This document shows positions 1 to 9,536 of a stretch of DNA of 50,761 nucleotides, one piece after another; position 1 is the stretch's first letter, and each line of letters opens with the position of its first letter. The notes beneath the pieces are model-generated. The model was not told the origin of the DNA. It ran no database searches and was given only the letters and a program-made list of their open reading frames with translations. Position numbers and translations under genes: made by a program. The stretch spans positions 1 to 50,761 of the forward strand of contig CANCCF010000010.1 in NCBI GenBank assembly GCA_947374485.1, given 5' to 3'. The stretch comes from Comamonadaceae bacterium (GTDB lineage: Bacteria; Pseudomonadota; Gammaproteobacteria; Burkholderiales; Burkholderiaceae_C).

Positions 1-279
1 GTAGATATGCGTTTGCGTGCTGTTGGTGAAGATACTGGTCTTAGCTTGGGCACCGATGAAGACACCCTCCGTAATGCCACCGCTTCCATTGTTGCTATCG
101 AAGTCTGCATAAATGCCCACTGGGCCTACTGTGTCAACAAGGCGGTTTATCCCGCCGGGGTCACTGACCAAAGGCGAGGCATTCCAGGTCGGTACCGTTT
201 GCGCCAGCGCCAGCGAATGGCAGCCCAGGGCCGCCAGGCCCCAAGCAACCGCAGACAATTTCAAATTACGTGTCTTCAT
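1..279 (-). CDS. Secreted protein of unknown function (3' part outside window)
   Basis: The frame read leftwards from ATG at 277-279 stays open to base 1, giving 93 residues of a longer protein. It begins with a clear Sec signal peptide: a basic start (MKTRN), a hydrophobic stretch, and a likely cleavage after ALA near residue 26, before QTVP. The mature part is rich in Asn, Ser, Thr and Gly (for example DSNNGSGG) and has no cysteine. This fits an exported or surface-exposed beta-rich protein, but I recognise no family. AAGGGG lies 7-12 bases before the ATG and supports this start. The next gene upstream (319-894) is also exported and runs in the same direction, so the two may be co-transcribed. 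Confidence 0.6.
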   Translation of the reverse strand, partial: MKTRNLKLSAVAWGLAALGCHSLALAQTVPTWNASPLVSDPGGINRLVDTVGPVGIYADFDSNNGSGGITEGVFIGAQAKTSIFTNSTQTHIY

Positions 280-318
280 GAAAATCCCCTTGTGTGACAA
301 AAAACCCATGACCCGCTG

Positions 319-894
319 CTACAACAGCACTTCCTTTTTGATGGATACGCAGCCGCTGCCCGCTGGCATCAGAAACACCTTCATGGACACGCCGCCATCC
401 AGCACGGTGATGCTGGTTTTGAGCTGCCCGATGCGCTTGAGGCTGGTGAACTGCTTTGTCGCCACGGCCTCACAGGACTGCGGCCAATACAGCACGGCGT
501 CGTAGGCAGCGCCGCAGCCATTGGCCTGGTTGGGTGCAAAGGTGGCCGTGACATAGGCCGCCGAACCCTCGGCGGGCACCTCCATGGCGACGGGAAATAT
601 GCGCTGGTCCGGCTGGCCAGCAGGCAGCATCAGCAAGGCGCCTGCCTGCGCGTTGAAACCGAGAAAGTTGGTGAGCTGGTTGATGCGGCTGGCGCAGTTC
701 AGTACGCCTTGTTGCACCGCAGTCTGGGTGATCGTGTTGACGTTGGCGGCGGGAGCGGAAGTGGGAAGGGGTGCTTGCGCTGGAGTTTGCGCCGGGGATT
801 GCGTTGGGGTTTGCGTCGGGGTTTGTGCCTGGGGCGAGGCCTGCATACCAAGGGCTGCCAGCAAACAGAGGAACCGGAGGGCATGCAGGCGCAT
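319..894 (-). CDS. Exported hypothetical protein with Thr/Pro/Gln-rich linker
   Basis: A 191-residue protein that I do not assign to a family. Residues 1-23 form a signal peptide (MRLHALRFLC then a hydrophobic run, cleavage near PQA-Q). Residues 25-40 are a low-complexity linker built from TPTQ/SPAQ/TPAQ units, probably an extended tether. The rest looks like a small globular periplasmic domain with about four cysteines (in VLNCAS, NGCGA, PQSCEA and SGCVS), which could form two disulfides. It lies 39 bases upstream of the partial secreted gene at 1-279 on the same strand, which suggests a joint function at the cell envelope. The gene is real by its codon usage, signal peptide and neighbour; its function is unknown. 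Confidence 0.65.
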   Translation of the reverse strand: MRLHALRFLCLLAALGMQASPQAQTPTQTPTQSPAQTPAQAPLPTSAPAANVNTITQTAVQQGVLNCASRINQLTNFLGFNAQAGALLMLPAGQPDQRIFPVAMEVPAEGSAAYVTATFAPNQANGCGAAYDAVLYWPQSCEAVATKQFTSLKRIGQLKTSITVLDGGVSMKVFLMPAGSGCVSIKKEVLL

Positions 895-1010
895 AGGGTG
901 TATCGAAGGACGTGTTCGAACTTTGTATTAATGTGTGTTCATTATGGGAATTTCAAAAAAAGTTAGTCAAGCGCACAGGCGTGCGCAACGGATGGGCGCG
1001 ATCCGAGCGC

Positions 1011-2150
1011 TTAGAGCGAAGCCAGCAAGGGCTGCAGCACGCTGGCGCCGAGCTTGCGGGCGCGCGTGCCGCTCCAGCCCACAGCCGCATCGGGCAAATG
1101 GGCGTTGTCCTTGAAGGGCATCTCGATGGTGAAGGCCAGGCAGCCAAACTGCTGCGCAATCCAGTTGGTGGCCAGCGTGGGGTTGGCCGCACCGGGTGCG
1201 CAGCGGCCGTAGTGCACCGCGTCCTGAAAATCCGGGCAGCTCTCGGCCCAGGCGGTTTTAAACGCGTCCTCGCGCTCGGCAATACGCGGTGAGTAGCCCA
1301 GTGTGCCCTCGGAGCCCACCACAAAGTTGTAGGGCAGACCTTCGTCGCCATGCACATCCAGGCACAGGTCCAGGCCCGCGTCCAGCATCTTCTGGCGCAC
1401 CACCCACACCTCGGGCGAGCGCTCCAGGCTGGGCTGCAGCCACTCGCGGTTGAGGTTGGCACCGACTGCGTTGGTGCGCAGGTTGCCCAGCACCGCGCCG
1501 TCCGGGTTCATGTTGGGCACCACGTAAAAAACGCAATGCTGCAGAAGCGTGCGCGAGACCGCGTCGCTGCCGTCCAGCAGGCGCTCCAGCAGGCCCTGCA
1601 CAAACCACTCGGCCATGGTCTCGCCGGGATGCTGGCGCGCAATCACCCAGATTTTTTTGCGCTCGGCCACGGGCGTGGTGCTGTCGGCATCGGTGATACG
1701 CAAGAGCGCCATGTCACGGCCTTGCAGGCTCTGGCCCAGGTGCTGCTGTTCCACATGGGGCGAGGCACTGGCCGTGGCCAGCAGGTCCAGGTGCTGCTCC
1801 CACGAGTAGGGCTCGAAGTAGGCAAAGTAGATGCACTGGGTCTGCGGCGTGGTGCGTGCGGTGAGCACCTGGCCATCGAAGCTGCTGTCGATGCGGAACC
1901 AGTTTTGCCGGTCGTGGCTGGCCACCACGCGGTAGTCTTGCCAGCCCTTGGGGTAGGCGCACTGCCCGGCATTGAGAAACTTCAGCACCACCGGCTGGCC
2001 CGCAGCACCCTGCAGGCTGAAGTGGAACCACTGGGCAAATTCGCTGGCGTTGTCCTGGCGGATATGCAGCTGGATATCGCGCGGGTCTTGCAGGCTGATG
2101 ACCTCGATGGAGCCGGAATCAAAAGCGCTGGAAATGTGCAGGGTGGTCAT
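1011..2150 (-). CDS. M14-family zinc carboxypeptidase (cytosolic carboxypeptidase-like)
   Basis: A 379-residue protein with an N-terminal beta-sandwich-like domain (about 1-125) followed by an M14 carboxypeptidase domain. Zinc ligands appear in HPGE (H174, E177) and in DVHGDE (H267). The family motifs NMNPDG (213-218) and NLNREW (232-237) are present, and the catalytic glutamate is E343 in FTIEMPF. The N-terminal domain before the catalytic domain is the layout of the cytosolic carboxypeptidase (CCP/AGBL) subfamily. There is no signal peptide, so it should act in the cytoplasm, removing C-terminal residues from peptides or protein tails; the bacterial substrate is unknown. It sits 51 bases downstream of the DnaJ-like gene on the same strand. 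Confidence 0.88.
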   Translation of the reverse strand: MTTLHISSAFDSGSIEVISLQDPRDIQLHIRQDNASEFAQWFHFSLQGAAGQPVVLKFLNAGQCAYPKGWQDYRVVASHDRQNWFRIDSSFDGQVLTARTTPQTQCIYFAYFEPYSWEQHLDLLATASASPHVEQQHLGQSLQGRDMALLRITDADSTTPVAERKKIWVIARQHPGETMAEWFVQGLLERLLDGSDAVSRTLLQHCVFYVVPNMNPDGAVLGNLRTNAVGANLNREWLQPSLERSPEVWVVRQKMLDAGLDLCLDVHGDEGLPYNFVVGSEGTLGYSPRIAEREDAFKTAWAESCPDFQDAVHYGRCAPGAANPTLATNWIAQQFGCLAFTIEMPFKDNAHLPDAAVGWSGTRARKLGASVLQPLLASL

Positions 2151-2201
2151 GCGGCCATTGTAGGGACCGCCCTGCGCCTTGCACTCCTTGGCTCTGCCGG
2201 G

Positions 2202-3152
2202 TCAGGTCTCCATCCAGGCCTGCACGTGGCGGCTCCAGCCCTGCACCTCGGGCATGTGGCTGCGCACGTCCAGCACTTGCAGCATGCGCCGGTCTTCATC
2301 GCGCAGCTGCTCGGGGTAGACAATTTTGGGCATGACAAACAGGGGCTTGCGCCGCTGCGGCATGCCGGGCTCAGGCCAGCCCTGGTTTTTGACCAGCAGC
2401 ACCGCCGGTTTGCTGGGCAGGCGCACGCGGGCAGTGCCTTCCAGCGTGGGCACGGTGATCTCGCCACCCATGGCCCAGCGCCAGACGCTGATGGGCACGG
2501 TGACGGAGAGGCGGTTCTGGTCGAGGCGAAAGAGCGGGTGCTTTTCAATTTGAATCGTCAGCCTGAAGTTGCGCGGTAGCGCCTCGGCACCGGCACGCAC
2601 GCGGATGTCGGCGGCCTGCACCACGGTGCCGTCCAGGGTGCCCGCATGGATGGGCACTTCCACCATCCAGGCATAGCGCTCGGTCTTGCCCGTGCCCTTG
2701 CAAGTGGGGCATTGCGGCGCTGCGGCCTGGAACAGACCGCGGCCCGTGCAGCGCGTGCAGGCTTCCCGCACGCTGCCGTTGATGCCTTTGACACAACCAA
2801 AAGCGGCCTCAAACAGGCTGACCCGCACGGTGCGCTGCACGCAGTCTTGCTGCGGTGTGCTGCGCACCTGGCTGGCGGAAGTGAAGCCGGTGTGCCAGTC
2901 AAATTCCTGGAAGCCCGAGGGCGCGGCAGGCGCACTGGCGGACTTGGATGGAGGCTTGTGGGCCAGCGTATCTAGGTATTGGCAGACCAGCGCATAGGCC
3001 ACGTTGATGAGCTTCATACGGCTGTCGGTTTGCACACCGGCGTTGACATCCGGATGCCAACGCATGGCCAGCGCGCGGTAGGCCGCCTTGGCCTCGGCCT
3101 GGTTGGACTGTGGTGTCAATCCGAGTTCTGTGAAGGCTTGTTTGATATCCAT
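2202..3152 (-). CDS. J-domain co-chaperone with reduced zinc-finger region
   Basis: A 316-residue DnaJ family protein. The J domain covers residues 2-65 with the HPD tripeptide at 33-35, which stimulates DnaK ATPase. No clear Gly/Phe-rich region follows; instead there is a Pro/Ala/Ser linker (68-82). The central part has two CxxCxGxG motifs (CTRCTGRG 132-139 and CPTCKGTG 148-155), where canonical DnaJ has four. The C-terminal two-thirds matches the substrate-binding beta domains of DnaJ/CbpA. It is therefore intermediate between type A DnaJ and CbpA. The main dnaJ gene is expected elsewhere in the genome. It lies directly upstream of the M14 peptidase gene, so a shared role in protein quality control is plausible but unproven. 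Confidence 0.85.
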   Translation of the reverse strand: MDIKQAFTELGLTPQSNQAEAKAAYRALAMRWHPDVNAGVQTDSRMKLINVAYALVCQYLDTLAHKPPSKSASAPAAPSGFQEFDWHTGFTSASQVRSTPQQDCVQRTVRVSLFEAAFGCVKGINGSVREACTRCTGRGLFQAAAPQCPTCKGTGKTERYAWMVEVPIHAGTLDGTVVQAADIRVRAGAEALPRNFRLTIQIEKHPLFRLDQNRLSVTVPISVWRWAMGGEITVPTLEGTARVRLPSKPAVLLVKNQGWPEPGMPQRRKPLFVMPKIVYPEQLRDEDRRMLQVLDVRSHMPEVQGWSRHVQAWMET

Positions 3153-3373
3153 GGTGGTGGCACCTCATGCGGCCCATGTGGGGGCTCGTTCTGGTTGGAA
3201 GGACCTCGTGCCGCTTTGCTCTGGCGTGCAGGTACGCGACATGCAAACCATGCTAGGTCAGGGCCTGCCGCCAGGTGCGTTTGAATGTTCAAACACTGAC
3301 ATTTGAAGAAGAGCCCACGGCGGCTCCAGACCCACCGCACGGGTGCTGCCGCCACAAAGATTTCAGGCCGGTA

Positions 3374-4870
3374 TCAGAGCGCCTCCACCACCTTCACCAG
3401 CTGCCCTGGCTTGGGCTCGCCGCCGCCATACAGGCCGTTGACCAGGCGCAGTTGCTGTTCGGCGTTGGGCAGCATGGAGCGCCTAGCAAGCTCGACAAAA
3501 CCGCCTTTGGGATAGGGCTGCAGCCGGATGGCCCAAGGCTTGGCGGCTGCGCGGTCTTGCGCGTTCAGGGCGCGAAAGCTGCCCTCGGCCACACGCAAGG
3601 CGGCGCGATTGGCCTGCAGGGTGGCGGCGTCTTTGGCAGCGGGTTGCAGCACATAGATTTTGCTGTCGGGCCCGCTCACCAGGGTGACTTCGAGCGCCTG
3701 CGTCTGGCCCTGCGCGTCCTGGCGCGCGCCGCTGAAGCGCGTGGCCTGCAGGCCGTTGAGGCTGGTGGGCTCGCTCTTGCCCTGGGTGGCTTTGAAGCCG
3801 TTGCGCAGCACCTCGGCGTGGGTTTTGCCGGCAGCGGGGGGCACCGGTTTGAGCAGCAGGGCCGCATCGCCCGCGGCATTCAGCAAGGCCAACTGGGTGG
3901 CGCCGTTTTGCACGCGCCAGCCCTCGGGCGCGGTGAGCGCAATGCCCAGACCCGTGTGGTAGAAATTGCGCCCGCGCACCAGGCCCTGGTCGGCGCTTTC
4001 GCCAAAGGACAGGCCCGCAATCACCTGGAGATAGCGCGCACGGCCGTCGTCCGCGTACTGCGTTTTTGCGTCGTACTGGTCGGCGGTTTGTTTGATTTGC
4101 TGCAGGCGCTGGTCGTTGGAAGGGTGCGAGGCCAGCCAGCCGCCACCCGTGGGTGCGGGCTTGCCCTCGGCTTTGGCCTGGTCGGCGGCAAAGCGCTCCT
4201 GGCTTTTGAGCACGGTGATCACGTCCACCATGTTGTGCGGGTCGTAGTGGTTGCGCACCAGGTACTCGGCGCCCAGACCATCGGCCTGCAGCTCCTGCTC
4301 ACGCCCGTAAGAGGCGATGTAACCGGCGGCCACGGTTTGCGACACCTGGCCTGCCAGCTGCCCGGCACCCGTGATGCCCTGGCTTTCCAGTACCGCGCCC
4401 AGAACGCTGGCTGCGAACACGCCCAGGCCCGCGTGCTGCTGGCTGGTGGCACGCTGCGCGCCGTGGCGTGCGGTGACGTGGCCAATCTCATGGCCCATGA
4501 CGCCGGCCAGGTCCGCCTCGCTCTCCATGTAGGCCATGATGCCGCGTGTCACATAGACATAGCCGCCGGGCAGGGCAAAGGCGTTGATTTCGGGGCTGTC
4601 GAGCACGGTAAAGTGCCATTGCAGGTTGGCGCGGTGCGACTGCGCGGCCAGCTTTTGGCCAAGGGAATTTACATAGTCCTGCACGGCCGGGTTGTTGTAG
4701 ACGTTGTATTCCTTCAGGACCTGCTGGTGGCCCTTTTGGCCCTCGGCCACCTCGTCGGCCTCGCTCATGGTGGAGAACTCGCGCTGGCCGCTCACCGGGT
4801 TCACCACGGCACTGCCGCAGGCACACAACAGGCTGAGCAGCAGGGCTGCGGGCAGGAACGTCAAACGCAT
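3374..4870 (-). CDS. M48-family metalloprotease, lipoprotein
   Basis: A 498-residue protein starting at ATG 4868-4870, preceded by GAGG at suitable spacing. The open frame continues further upstream, but that part lies opposite the DTW gene. The N-terminus is a lipoprotein signal peptide with lipobox LCAC (Cys18). The M48 zinc motif HEIGH is at 127-131 and the third ligand is in ELQAD near residue 193. A further domain (about 270-498) follows; its end resembles the substrate/LysM-like tail seen in Burkholderiales M48 proteins. The family (BepA/LoiP/YcaL) degrades misfolded outer-membrane proteins in the periplasm. The enzyme should be anchored to a membrane with the protease domain in the periplasm. 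It lies 37 bases downstream of the DTW gene. Confidence 0.9.
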   Translation of the reverse strand: MRLTFLPAALLLSLLCACGSAVVNPVSGQREFSTMSEADEVAEGQKGHQQVLKEYNVYNNPAVQDYVNSLGQKLAAQSHRANLQWHFTVLDSPEINAFALPGGYVYVTRGIMAYMESEADLAGVMGHEIGHVTARHGAQRATSQQHAGLGVFAASVLGAVLESQGITGAGQLAGQVSQTVAAGYIASYGREQELQADGLGAEYLVRNHYDPHNMVDVITVLKSQERFAADQAKAEGKPAPTGGGWLASHPSNDQRLQQIKQTADQYDAKTQYADDGRARYLQVIAGLSFGESADQGLVRGRNFYHTGLGIALTAPEGWRVQNGATQLALLNAAGDAALLLKPVPPAAGKTHAEVLRNGFKATQGKSEPTSLNGLQATRFSGARQDAQGQTQALEVTLVSGPDSKIYVLQPAAKDAATLQANRAALRVAEGSFRALNAQDRAAAKPWAIRLQPYPKGGFVELARRSMLPNAEQQLRLVNGLYGGGEPKPGQLVKVVEAL

Positions 4871-4907
4871 ACAAACCTCTTTGGGAGTTACATCGGTGTG
4901 AAGGATT

Positions 4908-5522
4908 TTACGGAACGGCCCCGCGCGCCGACTGCTGGGCCACAAAGCCCGCGAATGCGCGCAGCAGGGGCAAATAGGCGGCTGCGTCACCCTGCAGCTG
5001 GGCCAGTGCTGCGCATATGGCCTCCAGGGTGGAGAGCTGGCCGGGCTGGTGCGCCTTGCGAATGGCATACACAGAAGCGGGCGCATCCCGCAGCGCCAGG
5101 CGCGGCAGGCTTTGCAGGGCGGGGCTTTGGTGCAGCATCTTGCGGCTCTTGCGCCAGGTGGCGTCCAGCACCACCAGGCGCAGCTTTGCAGGGTCCATGA
5201 GTTGCGCCGCATCCAAGGCTGTTGGCACGGCGTGGCTTGCGTAATCGGTGGGCGGGTAGAGCAACACGGTGTACCTGGACTCTTGCAGCAGTGCCTGCAG
5301 GGCCGGTGCGTCAAAGCCCTCGCCCACCACCATGCGGCTGTTGGCCAGGCTCAGGTGCAGCAGGCCCGCGCTGTTCTTGGCGTGCCCCACCTCCAGCGGG
5401 TGCTGCAGGATCAGGACTTCGGTAGGCTGGTCCGTGGGCGTGACCCACTGGCAGATGCACATGCGGGCCGGGCGCGCGCACACCGCGCAGCGCAGGCGGG
5501 GGTGGGCAGGCGTGGGCGGCAT
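4908..5522 (-). CDS. tapT: DTW-domain tRNA-uridine aminocarboxypropyltransferase
   Basis: A 204-residue DTW-domain protein (PF03942). The start at 5520-5522 gives MPPTPAHPRL followed by a cysteine cluster (CAVCARPARMCIC), the presumed metal-binding part of the family. The signature LDATWRKSRKM contains the D-x-T-W motif in the SPOUT-like fold. E. coli TapT (YfiP) and TuaA use S-adenosylmethionine to place a 3-amino-3-carboxypropyl group on uridine 47 of tRNA (acp3U). The symbol tapT is by analogy; a TuaA-type paralogue is possible. The frame is open far upstream, but that extension lies opposite the dbpA gene and is not coding. The gene is divergent from dbpA, with 78 bases between the starts. 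Confidence 0.8.
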   Translation of the reverse strand: MPPTPAHPRLRCAVCARPARMCICQWVTPTDQPTEVLILQHPLEVGHAKNSAGLLHLSLANSRMVVGEGFDAPALQALLQESRYTVLLYPPTDYASHAVPTALDAAQLMDPAKLRLVVLDATWRKSRKMLHQSPALQSLPRLALRDAPASVYAIRKAHQPGQLSTLEAICAALAQLQGDAAAYLPLLRAFAGFVAQQSARGAVP

Positions 5523-5600
5523 GCGGCGCAGTCTACCTGCGCAGAACACGTCCAATCGACGTGGCCCGGGCCGCAAAGGCCGGGCGCCGATAATCCCCAC

Positions 5601-7028
<1,428 letters not shown>

Positions 7029-7033
7029 GTTCG

Positions 7034-7058
7034 GTGTGTAGGGTTTATTCCTACACAC
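7034..7058 (+). terminator. Hairpin after dbpA, terminator-like without U tract
   Basis: GTGTGTAGG (7034-7042) and CCTACACAC (7050-7058) are perfect reverse complements around a 7-base loop, 6 bases after the dbpA stop. No run of T follows, so it is not a classical intrinsic terminator. It may protect the 3' end or act with Rho. Confidence 0.45.
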
Positions 7059-7157
7059 GGTCCATCCATTTGCCGACTCCAGAAACCAGGGGCAATGGCT
7101 ACAGTTCATTCACGCGCCAAAGTCAACAGACGGCGCTTGATCAACCGGAGTAGCCCC

Positions 7158-7394
7158 ATGAAAGACCTAGCCTTGGACCTCAACCCCTTCAGCCTGATGA
7201 TGGAGCCCGAGCTCGTGCTGCAAACCATGGAGCGCTCACAGCAGCTGCGCGGCCTGCGCCGCCACAAGCTGCGCCCGCTGGACAAGCCGCTGATCCCCTA
7301 CACCAAGGAAGCCCTGGCCGCCCGTGCTGCCTTTGACGCCGCCATCGACGCAGAAGACTTCGAGGACATGGCCAACGCCTATTTGCTGAACTAG
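7158..7394 (+). CDS. Small hypothetical protein (78 aa)
   Basis: A 78-residue cytoplasmic protein of unknown function. ATG 7158 is preceded by CCGGAG; an in-frame ATG at 7095 would add 21 residues rich in Arg but has a poorer ribosome site. The sequence has a charged middle (QQLRGLRRHKLRPLDKPLIP) and an acidic, probably helical C-terminus (DAAIDAEDFEDMANAYLLN). It has no signal peptide, membrane segment or cysteine. It lies between dbpA and an esterase gene on the same strand, with its own gap on each side. I recognise no domain. Confidence 0.6.
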   Translation: MKDLALDLNPFSLMMEPELVLQTMERSQQLRGLRRHKLRPLDKPLIPYTKEALAARAAFDAAIDAEDFEDMANAYLLN

Positions 7395-7428
7395 GGCCTG
7401 GCATAAAGCATTGGCATAAGATGGGCGC

Positions 7429-8292
7429 ATGCGCTCTCTTTACCGTGAATTTTCAGCCCAGTCCGAGATCGATGCCCAGTACAACCCGTCGATCCCCCTG
7501 CCCGACCCGAACGCGCCGGGCAGGCATTTTGTAGCAACTGCAGAACGTGCCCGCGCCACCCTGCCCCGCGTGCTGGACGTGCCCTACGGCCCCACGCTGG
7601 AAGAGACGCTGGACATCTTTCCCGCGGCACTTGCCAAGGCCCCGGTGTTTGTCTTCATCCACGGCGGCTATTGGCGCGCGCTCTCCAGCAAGACCTTCAG
7701 CGGCGTGGCGCTGGGTCTGCAGGCGCGCGGCATCACCACGGTGGTGATCAACTACGCACTGTGCCCGCGCGTGACCATCGACGAAATCGTGCGCCAGACC
7801 CGTGCCGCCCTGGCCTGGACCTTGCGCAACATCCAGACCTATGGCGGTGACCCGGCGCGCGTGGCCATTGGCGGCCATTCGGCGGGTGGGCACCTGACTG
7901 CCATGGCCCTGCAAACCGAATGGGCAGCAGACTACGGCCTGCCGCAGGACCCATTTGTAGCCGCAATGCCCTTCAGCGGTCTGTATGACATCGAGCCGCT
8001 GCGCTACAGCTATCTGCAACCCGCCATTCAATTGGACGACGGCATCATCCGCCGCAACTCACCCGCCTTTTCCGTGCGGCCCTGCAAAACGCCGTTGTGG
8101 ATTACCTGGGGGGGCGCCGAGACCCGTGAGTTTGCGCGCCAGTCCGCGCTCTACCACCAGGCCTGGCTGGCAGCGGGCAATGCGGCGGAGCTGCGCGCGG
8201 TGCCCGACGCCAACCACTTCACGGTGATCAGCGGACTGGAGGACGCCAACAGCGAAGTGTGCAACTGGTTGGCGGACAAATTGGCGGCTTGA
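7429..8292 (+). CDS. Alpha/beta hydrolase, arylformamidase/esterase-like
   Basis: A 287-residue alpha/beta hydrolase. The oxyanion-hole motif HGGYW (about residues 75-79), the nucleophile elbow GHSAGG and a late histidine in DANHFTV give the hydrolase catalytic layout. The N-terminus (YREFSAQSEIDAQYNPS) and the HGG + GHSAGG pair resemble the AFMID-type kynurenine formamidases and related carboxylesterases. No signal peptide is present, so it should be cytosolic. No tryptophan catabolic genes flank it, so formamidase activity is only one option; a general short-chain esterase is equally possible. The following truncated gene begins immediately after its stop codon. Confidence 0.82.
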   Translation: MRSLYREFSAQSEIDAQYNPSIPLPDPNAPGRHFVATAERARATLPRVLDVPYGPTLEETLDIFPAALAKAPVFVFIHGGYWRALSSKTFSGVALGLQARGITTVVINYALCPRVTIDEIVRQTRAALAWTLRNIQTYGGDPARVAIGGHSAGGHLTAMALQTEWAADYGLPQDPFVAAMPFSGLYDIEPLRYSYLQPAIQLDDGIIRRNSPAFSVRPCKTPLWITWGGAETREFARQSALYHQAWLAAGNAAELRAVPDANHFTVISGLEDANSEVCNWLADKLAA

Positions 8293-8733
8293 GTGCTTGC
8301 GATCCCTTTGGCACCGCAGCGGCCCAGACCCGGCGTGCCGCGCCTGTGCAGGGTGCTCGCCATCGCCCTGTGCGCACTGTTGCTGCAGGCCTGCAGTGCA
8401 GTCCAATTTGCCTCCCAGCAAGCGCCTACCGCGCTGCTGTGGCAGGCCGATAACCACCTCGATCTGAACAGCCGGCAGGAGGCGCGGCTCAAGGCCGACC
8501 TGGCAGCATTCCTTGCCTGGCACCGCAAGACCCAGCTACCGGTGTACGCGGAAGTCTTGGCTAAGACCCGGCCGCAGCTGACGCGGGATCTGTCTGCGGC
8601 GCAAAGCTGTTCGGCATGGTCCGAAGCCAAGGCGCAGTTGCAGCCGACGTTAGCGCAGCGGGCGCGGGCGGTTGCAGCGGTGAAGGGTTATGGGGACGAC
8701 CTGGTAGGGCTGGCTTTGGCATCTTCCGGCTAG
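8293..8733 (+). pseudogene. Shortened DUF6279-type lipoprotein gene
   Basis: The frame starts with GTG 8293 directly after the esterase stop and encodes 146 residues. The N-terminus carries a lipoprotein signal (ALLLQACSAV, Cys about 37). The next part (QAPTALLWQADNHLDLNSRQ, then AWHRKTQLPVYAEVL) matches my memory of the DUF6279 family, whose members usually read 'APTLLYWWLDGYLDL' and run to about 270-300 residues. The homologous part stops around residue 115, after which the frame reads non-family sequence and ends. I therefore read it as a 3'-truncated remnant that could still produce a short lipoprotein. The family assignment is from memory. Confidence 0.5.
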
Positions 8734-8800
8734 GCCAAAGCGGGGCGGCCGGGCGCAGGGAGGGCGGCAGGCACGGGTTCACAGGGCCCTCGGGTGCGTC

Positions 8801-9295
8801 CTAAATACTGGCCAGCGGGATGGCCTCTGCCGTCTCATCTGCCCTTAACAAAAGAATCAGTTCCCCCAAATCCTTGTCCAGGCGCTTGAGGGTGGACTCC
8901 TTCAGTTCCCCCAGAGCAGCTGGCAAGACGCCTTCAAAGGGCCCGGATACCTTCTTCAGCAATGCGGTTCCTGCCGGCCGAATTTTCAGGCAGACGTTTC
9001 TGCGGTCATCGGGCGACTTGCTCATTTCGATGAGTTCCCGCTTGAGCAAAGCCTTGATCAAATTGCTGGCCGTCGACTGGTGGATGTCCATGTTGTTGGC
9101 GATGCCGCCCATGCCGATGCCTGGATTGGCCTTGATGATGCCCAAGGCCCAGACTTGGGCCCCACCCAAACCCACTTGCTTCTCCATGTCGCGGAAGTGG
9201 CTGCGTACCGCATTGAAAACAACCCTGAATCGCTTTAACACCCGCGCTGGTGACACAGGCTCTTGCTCGGTTTTGGTGGCTGATTTGGTGCGCAT
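8801..9295 (-). CDS. MarR-family transcriptional regulator
   Basis: A 164-residue MarR-type winged-helix protein, taken from ATG 9293-9295; a TTG four codons upstream is the alternative. The DNA-binding part is visible as IANNMDIHQSTASNLIKALLKRELIEM followed by the wing with SPDDRRNVCLKI, the conserved D-x-R wing motif. Long helices on both sides form the dimer interface. It is divergent from the ClC antiporter gene, and a palindromic box (CATTTGCACAATT, 9459-9471) lies between the two. Similar boxes lie before pal/tolB and before the ybdK-like gene. I infer it is the local regulator of this cluster. Its ligand is unknown; one cysteine (in NVCLKI) near the wing could sense redox state. Confidence 0.88.
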   Translation of the reverse strand: MRTKSATKTEQEPVSPARVLKRFRVVFNAVRSHFRDMEKQVGLGGAQVWALGIIKANPGIGMGGIANNMDIHQSTASNLIKALLKRELIEMSKSPDDRRNVCLKIRPAGTALLKKVSGPFEGVLPAALGELKESTLKRLDKDLGELILLLRADETAEAIPLASI

Positions 9296-9457
9296 TGAGG
9301 GTCTCAAAAGAAGGTGGGGTCAGAAGTGCCATTGTGGTTCAGCGCAGGGATCGTGTCCGTCTGTGGTCGGAGGAATTCGGACGTGGCCCCATGGGACACA
9401 GTGTAAATCCATAGCACCCGCTGCGGGCAGGCAGGCTCTGCCGAAATGACGGACAAT

Positions 9458-9472
9458 ACATTTGCACAATTT
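9458..9472. promoter_or_regulatory. Palindromic box before the ClC gene (site 1)
   Basis: CATTTGCACAATT lies between the marR and clc genes. It shares CATTTGCACAA with the box at 11660-11671 and fits the ATTTG-(2-3)-CAAAT pattern of the cluster. It overlaps a possible TTG start at 9462, which argues that the real clc start is further downstream. Confidence 0.55.
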
Positions 9473-9536
9473 CATTCTGCGATCCGGCTCACTTGAAGAC
9501 CACGTGGCGGATTGCCAAAACCACCATTCACCCCGT

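Noticed and set aside
1350..2579. Long plus-strand open frame of about 400 codons opposite the M14 peptidase and DnaJ-like genes
   Set aside because: It lies antisense to two well-supported genes; its His/Gln/Val-rich sequence is typical of the complement of GC-rich coding DNA and shows no domain.
3275..5200. Long plus-strand open frame of about 640 codons opposite the M48 protease gene
   Set aside because: It is antisense to a gene with clear HEIGH and lipobox motifs and has low-complexity composition; the openness comes from GC-rich codon bias.
9462..9536. TTG start at 9462 for the ClC gene
   Set aside because: It lies within the palindromic box CATTTGCACAATT and would add 25 polar residues not typical of ClC N-termini; ATG 9537 is preferred.
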